Positions 8,803 through 17,013 of a DNA stretch of 64,000 nt are shown here, in pieces. The notes below the pieces were generated by a model. It did no database searches and was not told where the DNA came from. It saw only the letters and a program-made list of their open reading frames with translations. Every line of letters starts with the position of its first letter. Within the stretch, counting starts at the first letter, position 1. The position numbers and the translations under genes were made by a program. Origin of the DNA: Prevotella sp. (GTDB lineage: Bacteria > Bacteroidota > Bacteroidia > Bacteroidales > Bacteroidaceae). Location: contig DLZV01000012.1 of assembly GCA_003447235.1 (NCBI GenBank), positions 1 through 64,000 of the forward strand, in the 5' to 3' direction.

Positions 8803-9798
8803 TCAACTGAGGGAGAGCATGCGCTCGATGGGCTTCACGGCGTCGCGTGCAATGGCAGGATCCACCTCCACGGCAGGCCAGCCATACTTCAGTGCGTTAT
8901 ACACCTTCTTGAGCGTGTTCTTCTTCATATACTCACACTCCGTGCAAGCGCAGCCTCTGCCACCCTCCGTCACCTCAGGAGGCACGGGGAGGAAAGTCTG
9001 GTTGGGACAGGTGCGCTGCATCTCATGGAGGATACCAGCCTCTGTAGCAACGATAAACTCTTTGACCTCAGGATGATCCTGTGCGTAGTGGAGCATCGTG
9101 GCCGTCGATCCCTTCACGTCGGCAGCGGCCAGCACGGGCGCCTTACACTCCAGATGGGCCATGACGACGGCCTCGGGATGCTGCTCCTTGAGTTTGACGA
9201 TCTCCGCCACACTAAAGCGCTCATGGACGTGACAGCCACCATTCCACAGCAGCATGTTTCTGCCCGTCACGGAGTTGATATAGCTTCCGAGGTTGTAGTC
9301 TGGTCCAAAGATGAGCTTCGTGTCCTTGGGGATGGAGTCGATCACCTTCTTGGCGTTGCCCGAGGTCACCACCACGTCGGTCAGCGCCTTCACCGCCGCC
9401 GTCGTATTGACGTAGGAGACCACCTCGTAGCCCGGGTGCTCTTCCTTAAACTTCCGCAGGTCCTCGGCCTTGCAACTGTCGGCCAGCGAGCAGCCCGCCG
9501 TAAGGTCGGGCGAGAGGACCGTCTTCTCCGGCGAGAGCAGCTTGCAGGTCTCGGCCATGAAGTGGACACCACACATAACCATCACCTTGGCCTCCGTCTT
9601 GGCCGCCTCACGCGCCAGGGCCAGCGAGTCGCCGACAAAGTCGGCTATGTCCTGTATCTCCGGCATCGTGTAGTAGTGGGCCAGGATGATAGCGTCCTTC
9701 TCGCGGCAGAGACGGCGTATCTCTTGCTTCAGATCCAGAGACTCATCAACGGGCTCATCAATGAAACCTTTCGACTTCCATTCTTCTTTCACGTTCAT
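8803..9798 (-). CDS. nadA: Quinolinate synthase A
   Basis: Condenses iminoaspartate with dihydroxyacetone phosphate to quinolinate in de novo NAD synthesis, using a [4Fe-4S] cluster. The 331 residues contain the three expected cluster regions: MCGVHF near residue 95, the Cys in EMQRTCPNQ near 260, and CACTEC near 284-289. The N-terminal ILAHYYTMPEIQ and FVGDSLALA motifs bind the triose phosphate. No nadB or nadC is adjacent. The first 20 codons and the upstream region are duplicated 2,160 bp away (11897 onward), but this copy is intact. Confidence 0.97.
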   Translation of the reverse strand: MNVKEEWKSKGFIDEPVDESLDLKQEIRRLCREKDAIILAHYYTMPEIQDIADFVGDSLALAREAAKTEAKVMVMCGVHFMAETCKLLSPEKTVLSPDLTAGCSLADSCKAEDLRKFKEEHPGYEVVSYVNTTAAVKALTDVVVTSGNAKKVIDSIPKDTKLIFGPDYNLGSYINSVTGRNMLLWNGGCHVHERFSVAEIVKLKEQHPEAVVMAHLECKAPVLAAADVKGSTATMLHYAQDHPEVKEFIVATEAGILHEMQRTCPNQTFLPVPPEVTEGGRGCACTECEYMKKNTLKKVYNALKYGWPAVEVDPAIARDAVKPIERMLSLS

Positions 9799-10226
9799 TT
9801 TCTCAACTTATTTATATTATTATTTCTTTTTTTCTTTCTAAAAGAAAATATGATGAGTTATGATAGGCCGTGGATAACGTGGATAACTTTTGGGTCTTAT
9901 TGCCCGTTTTCCATTATCCACACTTTCCTAGCCTTTTCCCTGCTTTATCATTTTTTGTATTTTCTGATAGTCAGTTAGTAAACCCATTTTTCCACATTTC
10001 CACAATCTGTTGCAAAGATAATAAGTTTATATCTTTTGAGCGCCTAAATCCGTTGAAAAGTTGTCTAAATCGGCTTGGATAACCCTGTGAATATCCACTA
10101 TGGGTAGGTTTCGGCCGTGGGTCGGTGGAAATCCACAGGGTTATGAGAAGGTTATTTCCCTGCTTTTCCACAGGGTTATCCACAAAGCAAAGGTGGTTTT
10201 ATTATTAGTATTTTGCCTCTACTGAC
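9737..10226. repeat. Direct repeat, copy 1 (nadA 5' end plus upstream region)
   Basis: From 9737 to about 10140 this segment aligns with 11897-12300 at roughly 95% identity by eye, with a 2-base difference in a T-rich run. Similarity weakens over the next 45 bases. A further matching stretch (GCAAAGGT to CTCTACTG, 10187-10223) corresponds to 12486-12521, where copy 2 carries about 130 extra bases. The outer boundary is inside nadA codons 20-21. Confidence 0.9.
9800..10190. other. DnaA-box cluster with adjoining AT-rich stretch (candidate replication origin), copy 1
   Basis: Perfect TTATCCACA boxes occur at 9914-9922 and 10176-10184. Two one-mismatch boxes stand back to back on the other strand at 9869-9877 and 9878-9886 (CGTGGATAA twice). 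TTTTCCACA variants lie at 9988-9996 and 10164-10172. An AT-rich tract at 9805-9850 could serve as an unwinding element. No protein frame in this stretch is convincing. Origin function is inference; local gene orientation does not support it strongly, and dnaA is not nearby. Confidence 0.45.
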
Positions 10227-10388
10227 AGAAGGGTTGTTCACGTGTCAAACTGATAGGCGGCGTCGTTGTTTCAGCGCTGGTTTCCACAAACATACCTTTT
10301 TCAAGGTGTTGTCTCTTGTTCTTACAAGCGGCGTTGCCATTCTTCTTTACTGTATTTTTCCAAAGTGCCATACTATAGACTTTTTGCG

Positions 10389-10502
10389 TTATGATATAAT
10401 TTCACGAATTAGTGACTTCTTCTGTTGTTCCACCATTTCATCCCAAAGGTATGACCCCTGAAGCTTACTGGTAGGGATATACTCTCGAAACTTGTCAGCA
10501 AG
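10389..10502 (-). pseudogene. Unrecognised C-terminal coding remnant
   Basis: The minus strand reads 37 sensible codons to a TAA at 10389-10391 (LADKFREYIPTSKL, then QGSYLWDEMVEQQKKS). Composition is protein-like, with a charged amphipathic end. No start codon precedes it: the frame runs back into a hairpin at 10510-10546 next to transposase debris. I do not recognise the family; it looks like the cut end of a larger gene. Confidence 0.4.
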
Positions 10503-10509
10503 ACAAAAC

Positions 10510-10546
10510 GGCACGGGGGTAATCCACGGAAAATTCCCCCTGTGCC
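10510..10546. repeat. Inverted repeat between gene remnants
   Basis: GGCACGGGGG at 10510-10519 and CCCCCTGTGCC at 10536-10546 are inverted copies with one extra T. The position, between a transposase 3' end and a foreign fragment, fits an insertion-sequence end or terminator. It is unproven. Confidence 0.4.
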
Positions 10547-10574
10547 CTTTCAGGAGCACCTGCAAAAACCTGTG

Positions 10575-10775
10575 TCAAGCATTGATATTTGTTAGCCTAA
10601 ACAGGAAGAACATAACATCAACACCCACATGCAACTGTGCTCTGAAGAGTTTAATCTTAGCGTTAAGAGACTCAGCAGAGGCATTAGTGGCACGATTGAT
10701 GAAATAGTTGAGTATTTCTCCTTGTCTATCAGCAATGGTTGTGGCAACAGTACAGAAATTCTTGTCCCCAAAGTC
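10575..10775 (-). pseudogene. Truncated ISL3-type transposase (C-terminal remnant)
   Basis: The minus strand encodes 66 residues ending at a TGA (10575-10577). They include NYFINRATNASAESLNAKIK followed by LFRAQL and a MFFLFRLT ending. This is the conserved C-terminus of the ISL3-like DDE transposases common in Bacteroidetes (N-x-S-T/A-N-A-S-A-E-S-x-N-A-K-I-K). The frame is closed upstream by a stop at about 10776-10778, against the end of the WYL gene, so the N-terminal four-fifths are missing. It is dead as a transposase. Confidence 0.75.
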
Positions 10776-10780
10776 CTACA

Positions 10781-11695
10781 TTACTTATCCTCCTTATACA
10801 TGTTCCACATTCTCTTTACTTTTCCTGTTATCTCTTTACGAAGCCAAAGAGGTTCGAGCACTTCAAGGTTTTCACCATAGCATAGCAGTTTCTGTTGGAA
10901 GTCGAATGTCGGGCGAACATGCAGTTCAAAAATGCTGTATTCATCTGTTTGCCCAGTCTCTTGTTGCGACTCATGCAGAGGAAGGTCACGAAGATAGTTT
11001 GCCTGAGCGGTACTGGCTTTGAGTTTCACCTTCTCGATACCACAGCCGTCGCCTGTGATTACACCAATGCAACCATTGAAATATTCCTGTGGGTCGAAGT
11101 CTTCGGGGTATTCAAAAGTATGGCTCGACAGACGGAAGTTTTGGATGCGGTCGAGACAGAAGACGAGGTCGTAGCCTGCAGGCCAATTACGCCCCACCAA
11201 ATACCAGCGTTGACGGAATAGCTTTACGCATAATGGCATCACATAATGGTCATGTGTGTCACCTTTCTTGTAGTTAAAATAGTTGATATGAATGAATTTG
11301 TTCTTCTTCATAGCATCGATGATTTGCTCCAAATATACCCTGCCACTGGGCACGTCTTCAAGGATAATTCTGTTCTTGATTGATTTGCTTTCAAGGAGAT
11401 AATTACTCACCGATAGTGTACTGAGTAACCAATTTTCAATACTTCCACTCTTTATATCATCTACATTGGCAATGTAATACCTATAAGGAGCCACTTTCTC
11501 ACAGTCGATAGACAGACCGAATGTGTCGAAGATATTCCATTTCCACTTGTGGAAGGTGCGCTTCAACATCTCTTCACCGCCACTCAGATCAACATTATTC
11601 ATCCAACGACGGTTCAATTCCTCAAAAGAAATCTTGCGTGCCCGATAGATTGTTTCCACTATCCAAACGAGCTTATTGGTTTGGTTCAGTGCCAT
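10781..11695 (-). CDS. WYL-domain transcriptional regulator
   Basis: A 304-residue cytoplasmic protein. Residues 1-80 form a winged-helix-like N-terminus. Residues 120-200 contain the WYL domain, with the signature RWYLVGRNW and downstream LDRIQNFRLS. The C-terminus (PTFDFQQKLLCYG, then LWLRKEITGKVKRM) matches the WYL C-terminal extension. WYL proteins sense ligands, often nucleic acids or nucleotides, and frequently control phage-defence or DNA-damage loci. Here it stands alone between the two long direct repeats, next to transposase debris, and the DNA is more AT-rich than its neighbours, so it looks acquired. No target operon is left beside it. Confidence 0.85.
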   Translation of the reverse strand: MALNQTNKLVWIVETIYRARKISFEELNRRWMNNVDLSGGEEMLKRTFHKWKWNIFDTFGLSIDCEKVAPYRYYIANVDDIKSGSIENWLLSTLSVSNYLLESKSIKNRIILEDVPSGRVYLEQIIDAMKKNKFIHINYFNYKKGDTHDHYVMPLCVKLFRQRWYLVGRNWPAGYDLVFCLDRIQNFRLSSHTFEYPEDFDPQEYFNGCIGVITGDGCGIEKVKLKASTAQANYLRDLPLHESQQETGQTDEYSIFELHVRPTFDFQQKLLCYGENLEVLEPLWLRKEITGKVKRMWNMYKEDK

Positions 11696-11823
11696 ATTCG
11701 TATATTACCTTAATTCCGCAACACTATTATAAATGAGCCCACTTTAAAAAGTAAGGCCTGTTTAAAAGATTATATTTCACGAAAATAATCTCTGATTTAT
11801 GCCGTTATATGGATTATTTTTCG

Positions 11824-11831
11824 TATCTTTA
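11824..11831 (+). promoter_or_regulatory. Possible -7 element before a truncated ORF
   Basis: TATCTTTA differs from TAnnTTTG at the last base. It lies 17 bases before the short frame at 11849, which ends at the repeat boundary. Confidence 0.3.
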
Positions 11832-11848
11832 CACCATCAATTAAAAGG

Positions 11849-11896
11849 ATGACTATGTTTAAAGAGACAGATTCGAATCTTCAGTTATATATATAG
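11849..11896 (+). pseudogene. Truncated 5' end of a gene, possibly a transposase
   Basis: An ATG after AAAAGG encodes MTMFKETDSNLQLYI and then TAG. The frame closes exactly where repeat copy 2 begins (11897). The opening resembles the N-termini of some Bacteroidetes IS transposases (MFKxx..LQL), but 15 residues cannot prove it. Its value is in marking the junction: a reading frame appears to have been cut when the second repeat copy was formed. Confidence 0.35.
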
Positions 11897-11958
11897 AGAG
11901 ACTCATCAACGGGCGCATCAATGAAACCTTTCGACTTCCATTCTTCTTTCACGTTCAT
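11897..11958 (-). pseudogene. nadA 5' fragment
   Basis: The minus strand from the ATG at 11956-11958 repeats the first 20 codons of nadA (MNVKEEWKSKGFID, then PVDES) with one substitution, Glu to Ala, at residue 15. The frame then leaves homology. It is a by-product of the duplication, not a gene. Confidence 0.9.
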
Positions 11959-12527
11959 ATTCTCAACTTATTTATATTATTATTTCTTTTTCTCTTTAAA
12001 AGAAAATATGATGAGTTATGATAGGCCGTGGATAACGTGGATAACTTCTGGGTCTTATTGCCCGTTTTCCATTATCCACACTTTCCTAGCCTTTTCCCTG
12101 CTTTATCATTTCTTGTATTTTCTGATAGTCAGTTAGTAAACTCACTTTTCCACATTTCCACATTCTGTTGCAAAGATAATAAGTTTATATCTTTTGAGCG
12201 CCTAAATCCGTTGAAAACTTGTCTAAATCGGCTTGGATAACCCTGTGGATATCCACTTTGGGTAGGTTTCGGCCGTGGGTCGGTGGAAATCCACAAGATT
12301 ATGAGAAGATTGTTCCCCCACTTTTCCACGGGGTTTTCCACAGGTTTATTCACAATGAGGCACGTATGCTTCTATCAAACCGATTCGCCTATCGCCGTCC
12401 TTTTCTACTTGAAGGGTGTAACACTACGCGTATTCTTCTCCGTAAATCTCTATGATCCGTCCTCTTCAAGAGGGGGTGAAGGCTCTGCAAAGGTAATACT
12501 ATTTTTGGTATTTTACCTCTACTGGTT
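11897..12527. repeat. Direct repeat, copy 2 (with a DnaA-box cluster)
   Basis: Counterpart of 9737-10226. It holds a perfect TTATCCACA at 12072-12080 and a perfect TTATTCACA at 12346-12354. The back-to-back CGTGGATAA pair is at 12027-12035 and 12036-12044, and TTTTCCACA occurs at 12146-12154 and 12334-12342. Bases 12355-12485 have no counterpart in copy 1; the similarity resumes at 12486-12521. The copies differ most in the last group of boxes. Confidence 0.9.
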
Positions 12528-12558
12528 GGAGTAAACACAAAAAAAAGTATTATCTTTG
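12526..12558 (+). promoter_or_regulatory. Promoter of the alpha/beta hydrolase gene
   Basis: TATCTTTG at 12551-12558 is a perfect TAnnTTTG -7 element, with TTG at 12526-12528 in -33 position (22-base spacing). The start codon is 37 bases further on. Confidence 0.6.
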
Positions 12559-12594
12559 CGGTTGCTGAAGATCCATTATAAATGAATACTCATT

Positions 12595-13599
12595 ATGAAT
12601 AAAGATATGAATAAACGTCCCTTCTCCTCCCGCAAGCGGGCTCTTGTGGGCTTCGCCGTGGTCTGCGTGGTGCTCCTCGCGGCCCTCGGCCTGGGCAGTG
12701 ACTATATGTTGCGTTATGCCCTCCGTCCGTCAATGGAACACAGCCACGACCTCTCTTGGCGCTTCCACAACATCATCGACGAAAACCCGCAGTTGCGCCC
12801 CTGGGCTGATAGCCTGCAGCGCCACCACGCCCTGCGCGACACTTTCGTCACCATGCCCACAGGCGAGCGTCACCATGCCACCTATATTCTTGCTCCCCGG
12901 CCTACCGACCGCGTGGCCCTCCTCGTCCACGGCTATGAGGACAACGGGATGGGTATGATGCACATCGCTTTCATCTACCACCACATGGGTTTCAATCTCC
13001 TGCTCCCCGACCTCCACGCCCACGGCCGCAGCGAGGGTGAGGCCGTGCAGATGGGTTGGCTCGATCGCCTCGACGTGATGCGCTGGATGGAGGTGGCCAA
13101 CAGCCGTTTCGGTCATGATGGTAGCACGCGGATGGTGCTCCACGGCGTGTCGATGGGAGCTGCTACCGTGATGTGCGTCTCGGGCGAAACGCTTCCCTCC
13201 TATGTGAAGTGCTTTGTCGAAGACTGTGGCTACACCAGCGCCTGGGACGAGTTTGAGGGTGAACTCCACGACCGTTTCGGCCTTCCCGCTTTCCCGCTGC
13301 TCCATGCCTGCAGCGCCCTTTGTCGCCTTCGCTACGGCTGGAGCTTCGACGAGGCCTCGCCTCTGCGTCAGGTGGCCCGTTGCCACAAGCCGATGCTCTT
13401 CATCCATGGCGACTGCGACACCTTCGTGCCTTTCTCCATGCTCGCGCGCCTCTATGCCGCCAAACCGCAGCCCAAGGCGCAGTGGGTCAGTCCGGGTAGC
13501 ATCCATGCCCGGAGTTTCCACGACCACCCCGACGCCTACGCCGCCCACGTCCGTGCCTTCGTAGGCCAATATATTTCCCTGGGTGATTCCCTTAAGTGA
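12595..13599 (+). CDS. Membrane-anchored alpha/beta hydrolase
   Basis: A 334-residue serine hydrolase with an N-terminal hydrophobic segment at about residues 15-38, so it is probably anchored in the inner membrane or exported. The nucleophile elbow is GVSMGA near residue 184, in LHGVSMGAATVM. The oxyanion strand LLVHGYEDNG is near 104. The catalytic Asp lies in FIHGDCDTFVPF and the His in GSIHARSFHDHP near the end. The family covers esterases, lipases and peptidases, and the substrate cannot be read from sequence. MNKDMNK offers a second start at 12607. Confidence 0.85.
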   Translation: MNKDMNKRPFSSRKRALVGFAVVCVVLLAALGLGSDYMLRYALRPSMEHSHDLSWRFHNIIDENPQLRPWADSLQRHHALRDTFVTMPTGERHHATYILAPRPTDRVALLVHGYEDNGMGMMHIAFIYHHMGFNLLLPDLHAHGRSEGEAVQMGWLDRLDVMRWMEVANSRFGHDGSTRMVLHGVSMGAATVMCVSGETLPSYVKCFVEDCGYTSAWDEFEGELHDRFGLPAFPLLHACSALCRLRYGWSFDEASPLRQVARCHKPMLFIHGDCDTFVPFSMLARLYAAKPQPKAQWVSPGSIHARSFHDHPDAYAAHVRAFVGQYISLGDSLK

Positions 13600-13683
13600 A
13601 ACGGCAAAAAACAAGGGTCTATACGCCACTTATCATTGTGGCACATAGACCCTTGACGTTGAGTCGATCACTATTCCATCATC

Positions 13684-13854
13684 TTAGTCGGCCCATATAC
13701 TTCCGTCCTTTTCGCGATATTCCTCTATATTCTCTTCATAATATAGTTCAGCTGCTTGCTTGAGCTCAAATTTTGTGAGAGATGTTGCAAAAAACGTCTG
13801 TGCTTGGATAGCCACGCTATTTGTTTCCGGCTTGATATAATTTTTCTTTTTCAT
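13684..13854 (-). CDS. Short peptide of the MKK-x-YI-x-P type
   Basis: A 56-codon minus-strand frame (MKKKNYIKPETNSV, ending DGSIWAD). It starts at an ATG 12 bases past the BspA-like gene's stop, so the two are likely cotranscribed. The opening MKK-(x)-YI-x-P followed by a short hydrophobic patch (FFATSL) resembles the 60-residue protein at 58077. Such peptides occur beside surface-protein genes in Prevotella and Bacteroides as I recall; no function is assigned. There is no classical signal peptide. Confidence 0.55.
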   Translation of the reverse strand: MKKKNYIKPETNSVAIQAQTFFATSLTKFELKQAAELYYEENIEEYREKDGSIWAD

Positions 13855-13866
13855 AATTCTCATTCT

Positions 13867-15516
13867 TTATTTGATGACTATTTTCATGGTTTTTCCACCA
13901 CGTTTCACAATGTTAATGCCCTTCTGAGGCTCATTGAGGCGACGGCCCTGCAGGTCGTAGTATTCCGCCTTCCCATCGCCTATAGCATCGAGATGATCGA
14001 TGGCTGTCGTCTTGTCGCTGATACTGATGTTCAGCGTTTTGGCGCCTACAGTTTCAGAATTGTAAACAAAGTAAGCACGGAAAGGCTTGCAGGCCACTTT
14101 TGTGGTCTTTTCGTTCTCCAGCAGTTTAGCAGGATTCATCAGCATGTTGCCCTTCACGATGAAGCAGTTGCCATCCGTATCCTTGTTGAACTCCTTTTGT
14201 TGATAGATACCCACAAACTTGTAGTTGTCGTCCTCAGTAGTCGCGGGTGAAATATTACTTATTATTGACGAATTGTCTATAGAGAACTGGAGCTTGGTCT
14301 CCGCCTCTTTCATCATGATGACAGCAGGCGTACCAGCCTGGATTACTTTCTCCATTTCCTTGAGTTCTACGCCATCTTCTGTAGTCGAAAGCAGATGGAA
14401 GGCGCGGAAGTTCTGACCATCGAGTGAGACATCAAACGGTAGACAAAGCGTAGCCCATTTTGTACCTTCCTTCATCGTGCGACTGTATGCGGCTTTTTTA
14501 GCTACGAAGTTATTGAATAGATATAAATCTTTGTCGTCGTTAAGGTTGAGATGATTTGCTGTAAGTCCATTATCTATTACAGCTCCTATCCTCTCCTCAC
14601 CCGATTTGGCCACCAGTTCCTCGAAGTAACCATCTTTGAATCTGTTAGCATGTGTTTTGTCCACGACCTTAGAATCAAAGTTTGGAAGTTTCCGACAATC
14701 ATTAAACATATTATTTGATTTGGTTACTTGTTCCGTTGTGAATAATTCTTTCGCATAGATATGTTCCAACTGTGCCGTATATTGGAACATGCCAGTCATT
14801 TTTTCTACTTTGGCTGTATTGAAGCTTGATAAATCGATCCAAGTAAGCTGGTTGCATTGCATGAACATATAAGCCATGTCCGTTACGTTTTCAGTATTGA
14901 AGTTCGACAAGTCAAGTGAACTTACTCCGCAGGTATAGAACATATAAGCCATGTCCGTTACGGTATTCGTTTTTAAATGAGTTATATCGAGAGATGTCAG
15001 CGCCTTGCACATGCAGAACATCTGACGCATACTCTTTACATTGGTAGTGTTCAGATATTCCAGGCCTGTAATGGATTTCAGATTATCGAATTCATTAAAC
15101 ATGCATTCGCATGTTGGTACCGCATAGTTTTTGAAACTCTCTTCTATGATTACCGAAGTGGCACTCTTTATTTCTTCTGTCCAATTATAAAATGTAGTAT
15201 ACTCACCATTGAACCATTTTGGGTTGTCTAACGGATTGTAAAACTTCACCACCGTTAGATTCTCATCTTCCGTTACTGAAGGAATATTATATAAAAATGT
15301 AAGAACTTTTGTGGTTTTATTGTATTCTGCGCGAGCTATTGGTTCTGTGGAAGCAGCCTTATAGGATAAGGAAGACTTGTTGACGCCACCTTTTGCCAGC
15401 AATAGAGTTGGTAGCAAGAGTAGCAACATGAACAACAGAGCAATAGTTTTTACTCTCGTCGCCTTTAGGACTGTGCCTGTTTGCAGTTCCTTTGATTGAT
15501 GTGTGAAATGTAACAT
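13867..15516 (-). CDS. BspA-like surface protein with DUF285 repeats
   Basis: A 549-residue exported protein. It has a long hydrophobic stretch at about residues 25-42 (LLFMLLLLLPTLLLA) and then five or more repeats of about 24 residues over residues 130-260, with the DUF285 pattern VTDMAYMFYTC / LTSLDLSNFNT. Such repeats form surface leucine-rich solenoids linked to adhesion in BspA proteins. The tail (YYDLQGRRLNEPQKGINIV, then a Lys-rich end) is the short C-terminal module seen on many exported Prevotella proteins. A -7 element lies 60 bases upstream of the start. The DNA is visibly more AT-rich than its neighbours. Confidence 0.85.
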   Translation of the reverse strand: MLHFTHQSKELQTGTVLKATRVKTIALLFMLLLLLPTLLLAKGGVNKSSLSYKAASTEPIARAEYNKTTKVLTFLYNIPSVTEDENLTVVKFYNPLDNPKWFNGEYTTFYNWTEEIKSATSVIIEESFKNYAVPTCECMFNEFDNLKSITGLEYLNTTNVKSMRQMFCMCKALTSLDITHLKTNTVTDMAYMFYTCGVSSLDLSNFNTENVTDMAYMFMQCNQLTWIDLSSFNTAKVEKMTGMFQYTAQLEHIYAKELFTTEQVTKSNNMFNDCRKLPNFDSKVVDKTHANRFKDGYFEELVAKSGEERIGAVIDNGLTANHLNLNDDKDLYLFNNFVAKKAAYSRTMKEGTKWATLCLPFDVSLDGQNFRAFHLLSTTEDGVELKEMEKVIQAGTPAVIMMKEAETKLQFSIDNSSIISNISPATTEDDNYKFVGIYQQKEFNKDTDGNCFIVKGNMLMNPAKLLENEKTTKVACKPFRAYFVYNSETVGAKTLNISISDKTTAIDHLDAIGDGKAEYYDLQGRRLNEPQKGINIVKRGGKTMKIVIK

Positions 15517-15575
15517 TATGAATATGCTTTAATTAATTTGACTTGACAATCCATTGGATCTTATATTGTGCGACA

Positions 15576-15583
15576 CAAAATTA
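15576..15583 (-). promoter_or_regulatory. -7 promoter element for the BspA-like gene
   Basis: Read on the minus strand, TAATTTTG matches TAnnTTTG, 60 bases before the start at 15516. Confidence 0.5.
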
Positions 15584-15689
15584 GTGTTTTCCCATCAATC
15601 AAAGCGTCCACTTCCCCTACATAGGTGTCCATTTCCTATCAAAAAAGGTGTCTCTTTCGGGGGGAAGGAGACACCTTGAACGTATTTTT

Positions 15690-16937
15690 TTAACTATTTT
15701 TTTCTTTCCAGGCCGTAGGCGAGCAGCCTTCCTTCTCCTTGAACATCCGGTAGAGATAGGAGCGCGACGAGAAGCCACATTCCGCAGGGATCACGTCGTT
15801 GCTGTAGTCGGGATGCTCCAATATCATCCGCTTGGCCGCCTCAAAGCGCACCTCGGCCAGCCAGATACGGAAGGTGGTGTTGTAGCAGGAGGAGAGGTAT
15901 CGTGACAACTCCGTTTTGGTGATGCTTAGCGAGCGAGCCAGCGAGATCATGTTGACCGATGTATCTTTGTAGCCCCTGCTGGCGCACCAGGCGTCCAGTT
16001 TCTCGCGGATGATCTTCTGTCGTGCTGCAGCAAACTGTTGTTGTAAAGTTTCTTCCTTCTTGTCCTGTTCCACATTCTGCTCTTCAGCGCAGGGTGCAGC
16101 CTCTCCACCATTTTCTGTTTGCGCGCTTTCCGTCTGCTCGATCTCCGTCTGCGTGCTTTCCGTCTCTGTGGCTTTTATTTGCGTGGTTTCCATTTGCCCG
16201 TTTTCCATGACGGCATAGTTTTCTTCCACATCCTTATCCAAAAGTTCCTCGGCAGGGTTGTAGTTATATCCCAGCGACACAAAACTGATTATGAAGAAAA
16301 GCAAGACAAGCAGTTCCATGGGTCCGATGACATATAGAAAATCGGTGGAAAGCACGGCGACAGGCATGGCTATAATGAGAAGGAGAAGGATGATCACGCT
16401 GGCGCGTGCGAATCTCACGTAGGGCAGAATATCGTTGCCCGCCATTTCCTCCAGCATCTTCCTGCGCTTTCTGATTTCCACTATTATCATCACGTGACAG
16501 TAGGCCAAATTGACGCCAAACAGGAAGACCATCACATAGAGCCAGTTGCCAATATGGAAACTTCCGCTCTGGCTATAGCCTACACCGAAGATAGCGAGTA
16601 TGGCGGCATAAATAGTGGCACAAACGACGTTCATCTTTCGGAGATTGGCGTGCATAGCCTCGATATTGTAGATGCCCATGGCGATGAGCGTGAAGCAGGG
16701 AGGATAGACCAGCATGTTGAATATGGCTCCCTCATCGTCGCCTTTCGCCCGAAATTTCCCCCCCATTTGTGCCAGAAACTGCAGGGCCAGTCCCACCATG
16801 GCTGCGAATATCAGCCATCGCGACTTTTCGTATCGGCAGTTCATCCACTTGATCTGTAGTCGTGTGATCCCCAAGATGATGGCATTGATCGACACGAAGA
16901 GAAAGCAGGTAAACTGTAGAAGAAACAAACTATCCAT
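15690..16937 (-). CDS. Membrane-bound AraC-family regulator
   Basis: 415 residues. Residues 1-240 hold about six to seven hydrophobic helices, and the last 100 carry an AraC-type double helix-turn-helix (MISLARSLSITKTELSRYLS, then the second helix pair ending FKEKEGCSPTAW). A low-complexity linker of TQTE/TEST-type repeats lies between (about residues 255-285). The layout suggests a regulator that senses a membrane or extracytoplasmic signal directly. It reads toward the BspA-like gene from the far side, separated by 173 bp with a promoter, so control of that gene is possible but unproven. Confidence 0.85.
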   Translation of the reverse strand: MDSLFLLQFTCFLFVSINAIILGITRLQIKWMNCRYEKSRWLIFAAMVGLALQFLAQMGGKFRAKGDDEGAIFNMLVYPPCFTLIAMGIYNIEAMHANLRKMNVVCATIYAAILAIFGVGYSQSGSFHIGNWLYVMVFLFGVNLAYCHVMIIVEIRKRRKMLEEMAGNDILPYVRFARASVIILLLLIIAMPVAVLSTDFLYVIGPMELLVLLFFIISFVSLGYNYNPAEELLDKDVEENYAVMENGQMETTQIKATETESTQTEIEQTESAQTENGGEAAPCAEEQNVEQDKKEETLQQQFAAARQKIIREKLDAWCASRGYKDTSVNMISLARSLSITKTELSRYLSSCYNTTFRIWLAEVRFEAAKRMILEHPDYSNDVIPAECGFSSRSYLYRMFKEKEGCSPTAWKEKNS

Positions 16938-17013
16938 TTCTTTGTTTTTTTATATTTGGCATCTATCAAGACCCGCTTTCCACTCTTTATGTCCGTGGGG
17001 TGTGAATCCGCTG

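Noticed and set aside
9870..10183. Short frames inside the DnaA-box region
   Set aside because: Residues mirror the DnaA-box repeats (WISTDPRPKP type) and are not protein-like. The same frames occur in both repeat copies through DNA duplication.
9737..12527. Simple IS transposition as the cause of the repeats
   Set aside because: The repeats are hundreds of bases long and contain host gene sequence (nadA codons), unlike target-site duplications of a few bases or inverted terminal repeats.
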